Source: JAUXFS01 sp963772635 (GTDB lineage: Bacteria; Pseudomonadota; Alphaproteobacteria; Rhodospirillales; Defluviicoccaceae). Taken from it: DNA of 64,000 nucleotides. Below are positions 54,014-63,406 of this stretch, piece after piece. The stretch lies in the NCBI GenBank assembly GCA_963772635.1, contig CAVYYK010000028.1, positions 248,001 through 312,000 of the forward strand. Reading direction: 5' to 3'. Below the pieces are notes generated by a model. The model ran no database searches and had not been told where the DNA came from. It was given only the letters and a program-made list of their open reading frames with translations. Made by a program: the position numbers and the translations under genes. How positions within the stretch are numbered: position 1 is the stretch's first letter; each line of letters opens with the position of its first letter.

Positions 54014-55411
54014 CTACCGTGCCAGGTCGGTCTCGACGACCAGAAAAACGCCTCCGCTGTCGCGGACAATCTGCAAGAGCAGAGGCCCCTTTGCTCGACC
54101 TGCGATATGCACCACGTCCTCGGCGGACTCCACCTGTTTGCGGTTGACCGAGACGATGATGTCGTCCGGCATCAGGCCCGCGCCGGCGGCGCGGCTTCCT
54201 TGCTTCACCTCGGCGACCACGGCCCCTTTCAGCCCACCATACTCGGGCGCCCCCGGGGGGATGGTTTGCAGGGTGGTGCCGGCGAGGGCCGGAATTTCGC
54301 TCGATACCTCGAGACTTTTCACCTGGACGTCCCGTGTCGTCGCTACGATCTTCTTTTGTCTGTTGTCGCGGACGATGTCCACCTGAACCAGTGCTCCGAC
54401 TCGCAACAGTCCGACCTTGTTTTTCAGATCAGCGGGATCCTTCACCGACTCTCCGTTCAAGGCGGTGATGATGTCGCCCGCCTTCAACCCCGCGTCCGCG
54501 GCGGAGGACCGTGGCTGGACGTAAGCCACGACAACGCCCTCGCCGGTATCTGCGCCGAGCGCTTTCGCGAGGTCGGCCGTCAGGTCCTGAACGCTGATGC
54601 CGAGCTCGCCGCGCCTGACTTCGCCGTGGGCAATGAGTTGCTCCAGGATACGCTTGGCCATGTTGCTCGGTATCGCAAAGCCGATGCCGACATTGCCCCC
54701 GGTTGGCGCGACAATGGCGCTGTTGATGCCGACGAGTTCGCCGCGCAGGTTGACCAGGGCGCCGCCGGAGTTTCCGGGATTGATCGACGCGTCGGTCTGG
54801 ATGAAGCTCTCGTAACCTTCGATGCCGAGGCCCCTGCGACCCAGGGCGCTGACGATGCCCGACGTCACGGTCTGCGGGAGACCGAACGGATTGCCGACGG
54901 CAACCACGAAATCACCGACCTCCAACTTGTCCGAGTCACCGAACGCAAGCGCTTTGAGATCCTGGGCGTAAACCCGGACTACAGCCACGTCCGTGTCGGG
55001 GTCGTCGCCGACCTTCCTGGCCTGAAGGGTCCGGCCATCGTTCAAGGTCACGGTGATGTCGTCCGCTTCCTCGACCACGTGGCTGTTGGTGAGGATGTAG
55101 CCGTTCTCGGCGTCGACGACGACACCGGATCCGCCCGCCTCGAAATCGTATCCGTCCTGCTGCGACTGGTCCGGGCCGCCGTTGAACCGATGAAAAAAGG
55201 GGTCGGAGAGCAGGAGATTCGGCTCGACCGGCGCACGTCCCTTGACGGAAACGCTGACGACCGCCGGCAGCACCGTTTTCAGCATCGGCGCCAACGACGG
55301 CAGTTCGTCGCCGGACTGGACCACCGGTGTTCCAGCCGTTGCTTCAATCGGATCGGTCGACAAAACCAGCGCCAAAACGATGGCTTTGCAGACGAGGATT
55401 TTGCCTTTCAT
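54014..55411 (-). CDS. DegP/DegQ-family periplasmic serine protease
   Basis: An envelope quality-control protease of 465 residues with signal peptide (cleavage near EATAG). The catalytic triad lies in ILTNSHVV (His), DTDVAVVRV (Asp) and NPGNSGGAL (Ser), followed by two PDZ domains, the first with GLKAGDIITALNGE and the second with GLMPDDIIVSVN. The ATG at 55411 starts a typical signal peptide; an ATG 11 codons upstream is possible. The gene follows ftsH on the same strand. Confidence 0.93.
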   Translation of the reverse strand: MKGKILVCKAIVLALVLSTDPIEATAGTPVVQSGDELPSLAPMLKTVLPAVVSVSVKGRAPVEPNLLLSDPFFHRFNGGPDQSQQDGYDFEAGGSGVVVDAENGYILTNSHVVEEADDITVTLNDGRTLQARKVGDDPDTDVAVVRVYAQDLKALAFGDSDKLEVGDFVVAVGNPFGLPQTVTSGIVSALGRRGLGIEGYESFIQTDASINPGNSGGALVNLRGELVGINSAIVAPTGGNVGIGFAIPSNMAKRILEQLIAHGEVRRGELGISVQDLTADLAKALGADTGEGVVVAYVQPRSSAADAGLKAGDIITALNGESVKDPADLKNKVGLLRVGALVQVDIVRDNRQKKIVATTRDVQVKSLEVSSEIPALAGTTLQTIPPGAPEYGGLKGAVVAEVKQGSRAAGAGLMPDDIIVSVNRKQVESAEDVVHIAGRAKGPLLLQIVRDSGGVFLVVETDLAR

Positions 55412-55496
55412 TGGCGTCGGTTTTTCTCCCTGCATCCTGTTCATGATGATCGTCTTCTTATGATCCCCACCCTGCGACCCCTAGACTTTTCAACGT

Positions 55497-57317
55497 CTAG
55501 GCGCGTTTCTTTTTCGCACCCTTCTCCAGAGACGGTAAATCTTCCTGGTTCAAAACCTCTTTTTCCAGCAAGAGTACAGCCCCAGCATCGAGCTGGGCTC
55601 GGTACTTACCGAGCAGGGCCGTAGCCCTGTCGAACGCCGTATCGACAAGCTTGCGCACGGCGCGATCGATCTCACGCGCCGTTTCTTCGCTGAACTCCCG
55701 TTCGCGCAGGGCGGCGACGCTGTCCCGATCGAGGAAGGTCGGACGCTGCGTTTCGTAGGTCGCCTGCCCCAGTTCCTCCGACATTCCGAACCGGGTGACC
55801 ATGCTGCGGGCGATCTCGGTCGCCTTGCTGAGATCGTCCGTGGCACCGGTCGACACTTCTGCGAATACGAGCTGTTCCGCGGCGCGTCCGCCGAGAAGTA
55901 CGGCGATCTTGTTTTCCAGCTCGCTCTTGGTGATCAGAAAGCGGTCTTCGGTCGGCCGTTGCATCGTGTATCCGAGCGCACCGATCCCCCGCGGAATAAT
56001 GGAAATCTTGTGTACGGGGTCCATTCCCGGCAGCGCCATCGCCACCAAGGCATGCCCCATCTCGTGAAAAGCGACGATCTTCCGCTCCTCGGGCCTGAGC
56101 AGCCGGCTCCTCTTCTCGAGGCCGGCGACGATCCGTTCCACGGCTTCGTTGAAATCGGCCATCGCGACCGATACGGCCTTTCTTCTGGTCGCCAGAAGGG
56201 CGGCTTCGTTGATCAGATTGGCGAGATCCGCGCCGGTGAACCCTGGTGTGATGGCGGCAATGGCCTCGACATCCACGTCGTCGGCCAACTGGATATTGTT
56301 CAGATGGACCTTGAGAATGGCGATGCGCCCGATACGCTCGGGACGGTCGACGAGAACCTGGCGGTCGAAACGTCCCGCGCGAAGCAGGGCCGGGTCGAGA
56401 ATTTCCGGCCGGTTGGTCGCCGCCAGCAACACGATCCCCTGGCGGGGGTCGAAACCGTCCAGCTCGGTCAACAACTGGTTGAGGGTTTGCTCCTTCTCGT
56501 CGTGGCCCCCGAACGACCCCATGCCTCGGGCCCGCCCCAGCGCATCGAGTTCGTCGATGAAGATGATGCACGGAGCCGCCTTGCGTGCCTGTTCGAACAG
56601 GTCACGCACCCTGGCGGCGCCGACGCCGACGAACATCTCGACGAATTCGGAGCCGCTGATCGAGAAAAATGGCACGCCCGCCTCGCCGGCCACCGCGCGC
56701 GCCAACAAAGTCTTGCCGGTTCCCGGTGGCCCGATGAGCAGAATGCCCTTGGGTACATGTGCGCCGAGCCGCCCGTACTCCTTGGGCTGCTTCAGAAACT
56801 CGACGATCTCCTTCAGCTCGTCCTTGGCTTCATCGACGCCGGCGACGTCGTCGAACGAGGTCTTCGTATCCTTCTCCACGTAGATCTTGGCCTTGCTCTT
56901 GCCGACCGTCATCAAGCCGCCGAAACCCTGCTTCTCGGCCATGCGGCGAACGAAAAACATCCAGATAAGAAGAAAGAACAGGGTCGGCAGGACCCAGGAC
57001 AGGAGGTCGCTGAGAAAGGTGCTCTGGACTTCTCCGCGAAATTTCACGTTGTACTTGGCAAGCTCGTCCGCGAACGGCGGATCCACCCGCGTGGTGACGA
57101 AGAAATCGCGGCCATCCAACGGCTGTTTGAGCTTGCCCTCGATGTGGTCCTTGCTGATCGCGATCTCGTCGATCTTGCCGTCCTTGAGAAGCTGCTCGAA
57201 CTGGCTGTAGGGTATCGGCTCGACCTTCCGGCTTTCGACCCACCAGTTCTGAATGAGAAGGATCGCGAAAACCGCAAGGATGAAGTACCAAGCGTTGAAC
57301 TGGATTTTTTTGTCCAT
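55497..57317 (-). CDS. ftsH: ATP-dependent zinc metalloprotease FtsH
   Basis: A membrane-bound AAA protease, 606 residues. Two helices (about residues 9-23 and 104-122) flank a periplasmic domain. Walker A is GPPGTGKT (196-203), Walker B IIFIDELDALG, the second region of homology TNRPEILDPALLRAGRFDR, and the zinc site HEMGH near residue 420 with a later Asp. Most housekeeping FtsH proteins have HEAGH and a longer tail; this one may be an additional copy. It shares an envelope protein-quality role with the DegP-like gene after it. Confidence 0.92.
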   Translation of the reverse strand: MDKKIQFNAWYFILAVFAILLIQNWWVESRKVEPIPYSQFEQLLKDGKIDEIAISKDHIEGKLKQPLDGRDFFVTTRVDPPFADELAKYNVKFRGEVQSTFLSDLLSWVLPTLFFLLIWMFFVRRMAEKQGFGGLMTVGKSKAKIYVEKDTKTSFDDVAGVDEAKDELKEIVEFLKQPKEYGRLGAHVPKGILLIGPPGTGKTLLARAVAGEAGVPFFSISGSEFVEMFVGVGAARVRDLFEQARKAAPCIIFIDELDALGRARGMGSFGGHDEKEQTLNQLLTELDGFDPRQGIVLLAATNRPEILDPALLRAGRFDRQVLVDRPERIGRIAILKVHLNNIQLADDVDVEAIAAITPGFTGADLANLINEAALLATRRKAVSVAMADFNEAVERIVAGLEKRSRLLRPEERKIVAFHEMGHALVAMALPGMDPVHKISIIPRGIGALGYTMQRPTEDRFLITKSELENKIAVLLGGRAAEQLVFAEVSTGATDDLSKATEIARSMVTRFGMSEELGQATYETQRPTFLDRDSVAALREREFSEETAREIDRAVRKLVDTAFDRATALLGKYRAQLDAGAVLLLEKEVLNQEDLPSLEKGAKKKRA

Positions 57318-57533
57318 CAGTCAAACCTCGTTTTCGATACCGATGCCATGTTATCAAACAGGCCCTGGCACTTGGCGCATCAGCGGCGGGACATTCCGTG
57401 GAATTTGCCCCACCATCCTGTTTGGCATACCCGACGATCGGATGTCGAATTCAGCACTCAACAGGTAAAGCTCCTCTGGTTGGGTTGCTCTTTCTCGTAA
57501 ATCGTCTCGAGCGTCTGTCCCGGAACCAGAGCA

Positions 57534-57568
57534 TTAGAGCGTTTCCGTCTAACCCGGAAACGCTCTAA
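57534..57568. terminator. Perfect 14-base palindrome at the end of a minus-strand gene
   Basis: TTAGAGCGTTTCCG and CGGAAACGCTCTAA form a perfect 14-base stem with a 7-base loop. It overlaps the stop codon of the gene at 57565-58525 and can act as its terminator, though no T run follows. GAGCGTTTCC-type palindromes are frequent between genes in alphaproteobacteria, so it may also be a dispersed repeat. The rest of 57318-57564 shows no gene. Confidence 0.6.
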
Positions 57569-58525
57569 CGTGCCAGGTCAGCCTCGACGAGACGGAAGGT
57601 GGCTTCGCCGACGTTGTTCACCGTTCCCCGGACCTGGACGGGGAGGCCGGATACCGGATCATAGGAGACCTCGATGTCGCCGCGCATCTCGAAGAACTCG
57701 AACGGTTCCGGTTCCTGCTCCGCCGGCTGCATCGGGTGGCTCGAAATCCTGATCGTCAGCACGCCGATCTCCTGTTCGACCGGTTCTTCGTCCGTCCCAT
57801 GCCTTCGCATGAAGCGCACCGGCAGGCGCGTCGCCGCGACCGCGCGCAGTTCCACCCGATGCAGCGTCTTCTTGTTGAACACGCAAAGCTCGAGGGGCGG
57901 GTCGCCCGGGGATAGGTTCACAGCGGAAAGGACGTAGAGGAGCAGGGAAGGGTCCGAGACGTCCGGGCATTCGGCGCGTGCCGGTCCGTACGGGTAGAAC
58001 GCGCTCTTGACCGTCGACCATGACTCGGGCCGTTGCTCGCCTTCTCTCGGGGACTCGGGTTTTGAGCGGATCCGACGAACCCCCTCCGCTACGTAGCGAA
58101 AGGTCTTGCTGTCGGCATCCTCGCCGATCTTTGTCCGCGTCCGTTGCAGCGCGGAAGCGGTTCCCGGCAGAAACCACACCCGGGTTTCCCAGACCTTGTC
58201 GCCGACCAACGGCAGTTTCGAGGACATGCCGATGGTCGCGGTCATCAGCATCGCGTCCGCGTCCGGCAACGGCGGAAGCGGGCCGCCGGCATCCGCGAGC
58301 AGCGAGCTTTTCAGCCCGGCCGCGGTCACGGGAGCGAGGCTGACCTCCGAGCGGGCGCTGGTGAGGCCGTGCGATGCTTGGAACAGGAGGCGGCTCCATC
58401 GCACCCGCTCCGGATCGAACTCGAGTGCGGAAGACCCTATTGCCTCGATGCGCGGGCGGCACCACGATCGACATCGCCGTGCAAGCGGCGGCGAGGAAAC
58501 CACTAGCGTACTTGCGGATCGCCAT
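57565..58525 (-). CDS. Secreted protein, DUF3108-like, one frameshift
   Basis: The true start appears to be ATG 58525, giving a signal peptide (AIRKYASGFLAAACTAMSIV). One extra C near 58450 (GCGCATCGAG) then shifts the frame; without it PPAIEAIGSSALEFDPERV continues into about 295 residues. The body, with AVAATRLPVRFMRR and a C-terminal YDPVSGLPVQVRGTVN, loosely resembles the DUF3108 periplasmic family, which is of unknown function. That assignment is weak. It lies alone between ftsH and gltA on the same strand. Confidence 0.6.
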
Positions 58526-58549
58526 GTCCCGCCATTGTCGACTGGCGAC

Positions 58550-59875
58550 TTAGTTACGCTGCGCCAGCGGTTTGAACTTCCGCTGTGTCGGACCGGTGTA
58601 GAGCTGGCGCGGGCGCCCGATCTTCTGTGTCGGATCCTCGATCATCTCGTTCCACTGGGCGACCCAGCCGACGGTCCGCGCCACCGCAAACAGGACCGTG
58701 AACATCGACGTCGGGATGCCCATGGCCTTGAAGATGATGCCGGAATAGAAGTCGACGTTCGGATACAGCTTTTTCTGCACGAAGTAGTCGTCTTCCAGGG
58801 CGATGCGTTCGAGCTCCATCGCCAACTCTAGCAATGGCTCGTCGTCCACGTCCAGTTCCTGGAGTACCTCGTGGCAGGTTTCCCGCATGAGCTTGGCACG
58901 CGGGTCGTAGTTCTTGTAGACCCGGTGACCGAACCCCATGAGACGGAACGGGTCGTCCTTGTCCTTGGCACGCTTGACGTATTCCGGCACCTGGCTGACA
59001 TCGCCGATCTGCTCGAGCATCCGCAATACCGCTTCGTTGGCGCCGCCGTGGGCGGGACCCCACAGCGAGGCGATGCCCGCGGCGATGCAGGCGAAGGGGT
59101 TGGCGCCGCTGGAGCCGGCGAGGCGGACCGTCGAGGTCGAGGCGTTCTGTTCGTGATCCGCATGGAGGATGAGGATCCGGTCCATCGCCTTCGCCAGCAC
59201 CGGGTTGAGCTTGTAGGGTTCGCACGGGTTGGCGAACAGCATGTGGAGGAAGTTCTCGGAGAACTTGAGCTCGTTGCGCGGATAGATGAACGGCTGGCCG
59301 ATGGCGTACTTGTAGGCCCACGCGGCGATCGACGGCATCTTGGCGATCAGGCGGTAGGAAGCGACCATCCGGTGGCGCGGATTGGTGATGTCCGTGGAAT
59401 CGTGATAGAACGCCGACAATGCGCCGACGACGCCGACCATGACCGCCATCGGATGCGAATCCCGCCGGAACCCCTCGTAGAACTTGTTCATCTGCGCATG
59501 CAGCATGGTGTGGTAGGTGATGTCGTGCTCGAACTTGCGCTTCTGATCGGAGTTGGGAAGATCCCCGTAAAGCAGGAGGTAGCAGACCTCCATGAAGTCG
59601 GTGTTCTCCGCCAGATCCTGGATCGGATATCCGCGATAGAGCAGGACCCCGGCATCGCCGTCGATATAGGTGATCGCGGATTCACAACTGCCGGTCGAGG
59701 TGTAGCCCGGGTCGAAGGTGAAGAATTTCGTATCCGAGTAGAGACTGCGGACGTCGATGACGTCGGGCCCGGTCGATCCGCTGAGGACGGGCAGTTCGAA
59801 CGTTCGCCCGGTGGCGTTGTCGGTCAGGGTTACCGTTCGGTTTCTGCCGTTCGTGGCCAAAGATGTTTCGCTCAT
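58550..59875 (-). CDS. gltA: Citrate synthase
   Basis: GltA condenses acetyl-CoA and oxaloacetate in the TCA cycle. The 441-residue protein matches the hexameric NADH-sensitive type: DPGYTSTGSCESAITYIDGD near residue 55, LHADHEQNASTSTVRL with the active His near 265, GPAHGGANEAVLRML, and MGFGHRVYKNYDPRA with the second His and Arg. The ATG chosen begins the known N-terminus and follows GAGGGA; the longer open frame overlaps gltX. In related genomes lpxB usually lies next to gltA; here it does not. Confidence 0.97.
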   Translation of the reverse strand: MSETSLATNGRNRTVTLTDNATGRTFELPVLSGSTGPDVIDVRSLYSDTKFFTFDPGYTSTGSCESAITYIDGDAGVLLYRGYPIQDLAENTDFMEVCYLLLYGDLPNSDQKRKFEHDITYHTMLHAQMNKFYEGFRRDSHPMAVMVGVVGALSAFYHDSTDITNPRHRMVASYRLIAKMPSIAAWAYKYAIGQPFIYPRNELKFSENFLHMLFANPCEPYKLNPVLAKAMDRILILHADHEQNASTSTVRLAGSSGANPFACIAAGIASLWGPAHGGANEAVLRMLEQIGDVSQVPEYVKRAKDKDDPFRLMGFGHRVYKNYDPRAKLMRETCHEVLQELDVDDEPLLELAMELERIALEDDYFVQKKLYPNVDFYSGIIFKAMGIPTSMFTVLFAVARTVGWVAQWNEMIEDPTQKIGRPRQLYTGPTQRKFKPLAQRN

Positions 59876-59960
59876 GAGCGCGTTCCCTCGAAACTGCGGC
59901 GAGCCCCACGGGAACCGCTTCGGCCGCCCGCGGACAACCTGGTCGACGAGATATGGGCAT

Positions 59961-61388
59961 TCAACATTTCGCGGCCGCTCCGTCAAGGACCACGGAGAGT
60001 CGGGCCAAGGATTCATCCCGTCCCAACACCTCCATAACCTCGAAGATGGGAGGCGACGCCGCCGAACCGGTCAACGCGGCCCGGAGAGGCTGTGCGACAG
60101 TGCCGAGTTTCAGACCTTGGTCTGACCTCGCCTCCGCGTACGCGCGGACCGCGTCCTCCAGCGCCTCGGCATTCCAATCGGCGAAGCCGCCGAGGAGATT
60201 TTTGAGGTCGGCGAGATATCCCTTCGACTGGACGTTCAATAATCTTGCCGCCTTATCGCCAATGGGAATGGTTCCTTCTCGCGCATAAAAAGCAGCGTTT
60301 TCAGATAGTTCTTCTATTGTCTTCGCGCGTTCTTTTAAGCTTGCCATGCCCCTGATAATACGGTCGGCTGCGCTCGCGGCAAGCTTTCCGTCGAGCTTTT
60401 TCGAAAGACGCCCGAGAACCAGATCGGCGAGCCTCCGATCTTCGGTTCGGCGCAGGTAGTGGGCGTTGATGCTGGTCAACCTGGACATGTCGAAGCGCGA
60501 AGGCGATCGGCCGACGCCGTCCAGGTCGAACCATTGGATCGCCTGTTCACGGCTGATGATCTCGTCATCGCCGTGACTCCACCCCAGGCGCAGCAAGTAG
60601 TTGCACATCGCTTCCGGCAGAAAGCCCTGTTCGCGATAGGCTTCCACCCCGAGGGCACCATGCCGTTTCGACAGTTTTGCCCCGTCGGCGCCGTGGATCA
60701 GCGGAACATGGGCGAATTCGGGCGTTTGCCAGCCGAACGCCTTGAACAACTGGTACTGCCGGAAGGTATTGGTGAAATGGTCGTCGCCGCGGATGACGTG
60801 GGTGATGCCCATGTCGTGATCATCGACCACCACCGCCAGCATGTAGGTGGGCGTGCCGTCGGCGCGAAGCAGCACCATGTCGTCCAATTCTTCGTTGGCG
60901 ACGGTGACCTCGCCTTGAACCAGATCAGCGATCCTGGTTTCGCCCTGTCGCGGCGCCTTGAAGCGGATGACCGGCGGCACCCCGGATGGGGCATCGGCGG
61001 GATCGCGATCGCGCCAGCGTCCGTCGTAACGAACCGACCGGCCCTCGGCGCGGGCCTTCTCCCGCATCTCCGCCAGTTCCTCGGGCGTGGCGTAGCAAAG
61101 ATAGGCCTTGTCCACCTCGAGCAGGGCGCGGGCCGCTTCCGCGTGACGCCGGGCCCTGGAGAACTGGGAGATGGGGTCGCCATCCCAGCGGAGATCGAGC
61201 CATTCGAGACCCGCGTAGATCGCGTCCACGGCCTCCTGCGTCGATCGCGCCCGATCGGTATCCTCGATCCGCAACAGGAACCGGCCGCCATGGTGTCTGG
61301 CGAACAGCAAGTTGAACAGTGCCGTGCGGGCGCTGCCGATGTGAAGAAAACCGGTGGGCGAGGGGGCGAAACGGGTGACGATCGTCAT
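59961..61388 (-). CDS. gltX: Glutamate--tRNA ligase
   Basis: GltX charges tRNA-Glu. The 475-residue class I synthetase has the HIGH-type motif PSPTGFLHIGSARTAL at residues 8-23 and the KMSKS-type motif AKLSKRHGALG near 245. The anticodon-binding domain forms the last 150 residues. It lies 85 bases upstream of gltA on the same strand, the conserved alphaproteobacterial order. Alphaproteobacteria often have two GltX proteins, one misacylating tRNA-Gln; this sequence alone does not say which. Confidence 0.96.
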   Translation of the reverse strand: MTIVTRFAPSPTGFLHIGSARTALFNLLFARHHGGRFLLRIEDTDRARSTQEAVDAIYAGLEWLDLRWDGDPISQFSRARRHAEAARALLEVDKAYLCYATPEELAEMREKARAEGRSVRYDGRWRDRDPADAPSGVPPVIRFKAPRQGETRIADLVQGEVTVANEELDDMVLLRADGTPTYMLAVVVDDHDMGITHVIRGDDHFTNTFRQYQLFKAFGWQTPEFAHVPLIHGADGAKLSKRHGALGVEAYREQGFLPEAMCNYLLRLGWSHGDDEIISREQAIQWFDLDGVGRSPSRFDMSRLTSINAHYLRRTEDRRLADLVLGRLSKKLDGKLAASAADRIIRGMASLKERAKTIEELSENAAFYAREGTIPIGDKAARLLNVQSKGYLADLKNLLGGFADWNAEALEDAVRAYAEARSDQGLKLGTVAQPLRAALTGSAASPPIFEVMEVLGRDESLARLSVVLDGAAAKC

Positions 61389-61513
61389 CGAGAATGCCGT
61401 TGAACCATAATGCGCCGCGCATCATACACAGTGGTTTGCCCGCCTGGGCGGGGAATCTGATTTCATTCCTTCGTGGAGAACCCGGGCCGACGACGACAAT
61501 CCCGGATCTGCCG

Positions 61514-61937
61514 TCACATTTCCGCTGTTGCCTTCGCGCCGGAGAGATGGCGCTTGAGGTCTTTGTCGCAGATCCTGATCTCGTAGATGACGAAGTGAAT
61601 GAGCTCGGCGAGCCGCGCTTCGAGGAACTGCCGGCCGATGGTCGGTCTTGCACAGAGAAGCAATCTTCTCCGCCTCGTCGAGCAGCCTTTCGTGGTAGCC
61701 GGCATGGCTCTTGAAGTCGTTGCCCCGATACCCGAGATCGAGAAGGATCGCCTCCTCGTTGGAGAAGTGGCGCCTGGTGGCGTCCACCGCGCTTTCGATC
61801 GCCGTCGAGCAGGTTTCACTTTCGCGGTCATTGAGGGCTCTGATCGCCTCGTTGAGCGCATCGACGATGTCGCGGTGCTCGCCGTCGATTGCATCGTGCC
61901 CGAGGTCGTCGGCATCGAGCCATTGGATCAGGTTCAT
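61514..61937 (-). CDS. Bacteriohemerythrin, one frameshift
   Basis: A diiron oxygen-binding protein of about 140 residues when repaired. Iron ligands visible are His in LGHDAIDGEHRDI, HFSNEE and HAGYHERLL, then His and Asp in ELIHFVIYEIRICDKD. The last two lie in another frame: an extra A near 61650 (ACCGACCATC) must be removed to give TAIGRQFLEARLAE. As written the chain runs to 61422 with an unrelated tail and lacks those ligands. Such proteins sense or store oxygen. The gene is single, with no neighbour of the same theme. Confidence 0.82.
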
Positions 61938-62064
61938 GGTCGCTCCCTCACCGCGGTCCCTTTTTCGCCGGGACCTGCGGAATGCGGCGCAATGTAACCC
62001 ACCCGTACCGCCATGTCATCGCGGGATTCGCCGGCACTGGTCGTTTGGAGCGATCGCACACCGT

Positions 62065-62103
62065 GCTAATCTGCGGGGGCTAATCTGCGGGGCTAATCTG
62101 CGG
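62065..62103 (+). repeat. Three-copy short tandem repeat upstream of yjbQ
   Basis: GCTAATCTGCGG occurs three times at 62065, 62079 and 62092, the units differing by one G in length. The array ends 53 bases before the next start codon. It may affect expression by slippage, or be neutral. Confidence 0.8.
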
Positions 62104-62155
62104 AGCAATCCGAGGGCCTGGCGGCACGGACGAACGGGAAAGAGAGGGGACGGCC

Positions 62156-62584
62156 ATGAATGTCATCGTTCACACCGACAGCTTTGACGTACCTCTGCGA
62201 GTGGGGCCCGATCTGGCCGACATCACCGGGCAGCTCGACCGCATCGTCGTCGAGTTGGGGGTCCGGGAGGGCAGCGTTCACGTCTCCGCCATCGGCTCCA
62301 CCGGCTCGCTGACGACGATCGAGTACGAACCCGGGGCGATCGAGGATCTGAAGCGGGCGATACGCCGGCTGGCGCCGCCCGACATCGAGTACGCCCACGA
62401 AATGACATGGCACGACGGCAACGGCCACAGCCACGTGCAAGCGGCGCTGATGGGACCGTCGGTGGTGGTACCGGTTCGCGAAAGGCATCTGCGCCTCGGC
62501 ACCTGGCAACAGGTTGTGCTGATCAATCACGACAATCGCGCGCGCCGGCGACCGGTGGAGGTAACGGTGATTGGCAACGATTAA
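62156..62584 (+). CDS. yjbQ: YjbQ/UPF0047 family protein
   Basis: A 142-residue protein of the YjbQ family; E. coli YjbQ shows weak thiamine-phosphate synthase activity. Recognisable features are GSTGSLTTIEYEPGAIEDL near residue 48, then NGHSHVQAALMGPSVVVPV and LGTWQQVVLINHDNRARRR near the end, with the conserved His residues of the proposed metal site. GAGGGGACGGCC precedes the ATG. The gene probably overlaps the next one by 14 bases. Confidence 0.9.
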   Translation: MNVIVHTDSFDVPLRVGPDLADITGQLDRIVVELGVREGSVHVSAIGSTGSLTTIEYEPGAIEDLKRAIRRLAPPDIEYAHEMTWHDGNGHSHVQAALMGPSVVVPVRERHLRLGTWQQVVLINHDNRARRRPVEVTVIGND

Positions 62585-62921
62585 CCCTCCCTCCGGCATG
62601 TGGCCGCCCTCGAACCGATTTCGCTGGTGGCTCGCCGCCAAAGCGGGCAAGGCGCTGCGCCTTCTCGATCGGGCGAGCGCTTTGCTCTATATCGCCGGCA
62701 CCTTTGGGATGGGGGGCATGCTGGTCTGGTATGCCTTCTCCAGAACCTTGTGGCTGCTGCTCTTGGCGGTCCCGGTGCTGGTGACGGGGTTGGTTCTGGC
62801 CCTGGCGTTTCAACGCAATCCCGACCTCGGACTCCGTTTCGAATGGCCGCTGCGCCGCCGCCGGGTGAGACCGACGAACCACCATGGAAAAAGCGTTTCC
62901 AACAAGGCTCCAAAACCCTGA
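62571..62921 (+). CDS. Small membrane protein of unknown function
   Basis: A 116-residue product with two predicted helices (about residues 38-56 and 59-79) and a basic Arg-rich tail (FEWPLRRRRVRP). The TTG start at 62571 has GGAGG nine bases upstream; an ATG at 62598 would shorten it by nine residues. The overlap with yjbQ suggests coupled translation. No family was recognised. Confidence 0.5.
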   Translation: MATINPPSGMWPPSNRFRWWLAAKAGKALRLLDRASALLYIAGTFGMGGMLVWYAFSRTLWLLLLAVPVLVTGLVLALAFQRNPDLGLRFEWPLRRRRVRPTNHHGKSVSNKAPKP

Positions 62922-63153
62922 GCCGGAGGTCGTCGGCGAGCGGAACTTAAACCGTAATAGACATGCCGCATTGCAACATAATAACGACACCAAAATACCG
63001 CAAAAAATGGTTTGGCAAACACAGTTGTTCTGTAGTTAAATCGAAGGGTTCGGAAAATCGGTACGCGCTCGGCAACCTTCGGGAGCGAGACCGGCGCCGG
63101 ACGCGGGAGAAACGAGCCAAATAGAAGGATAAAAAAAGGGTAGGGTTGCGACG

Positions 63154-63390
63154 ATGCTTCATCTGCCAAGCAGTGGATACGAGGTCTACGAAGTGTCCGT
63201 ATACAACAAGGATGTGCGGGCGTTGGTCAAGCAGCACCAGCGGCACTGTTATTTCGATGATCGATGGGCCGACGTCCAGGTGCGCGATGTCGTCGCCCGC
63301 GACGAGTTGGAAGCGCGGACGTTGATCGGAGAGCGGTTTCCGGCCGAAGACGGGTTCGTCGTCAAGCAAGTGTGCCGATGCCGGTTTTGA
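63154..63390 (+). CDS. Small hypothetical protein
   Basis: A 78-residue soluble product (MLHLPSSGYEVYEVSVYNKD to a CRCRF end). Acidic and basic residues are mixed, there is no signal peptide, and two cysteines lie in the last five residues. AGGGT lies upstream. The preceding 232 bases are AT-richer than average and may hold its promoter. I recognise no domain; codon use looks like that of the neighbouring genes, which supports it being real. Confidence 0.55.
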   Translation: MLHLPSSGYEVYEVSVYNKDVRALVKQHQRHCYFDDRWADVQVRDVVARDELEARTLIGERFPAEDGFVVKQVCRCRF

Positions 63391-63406
63391 GCTCGTGAAG
63401 GCCCGT

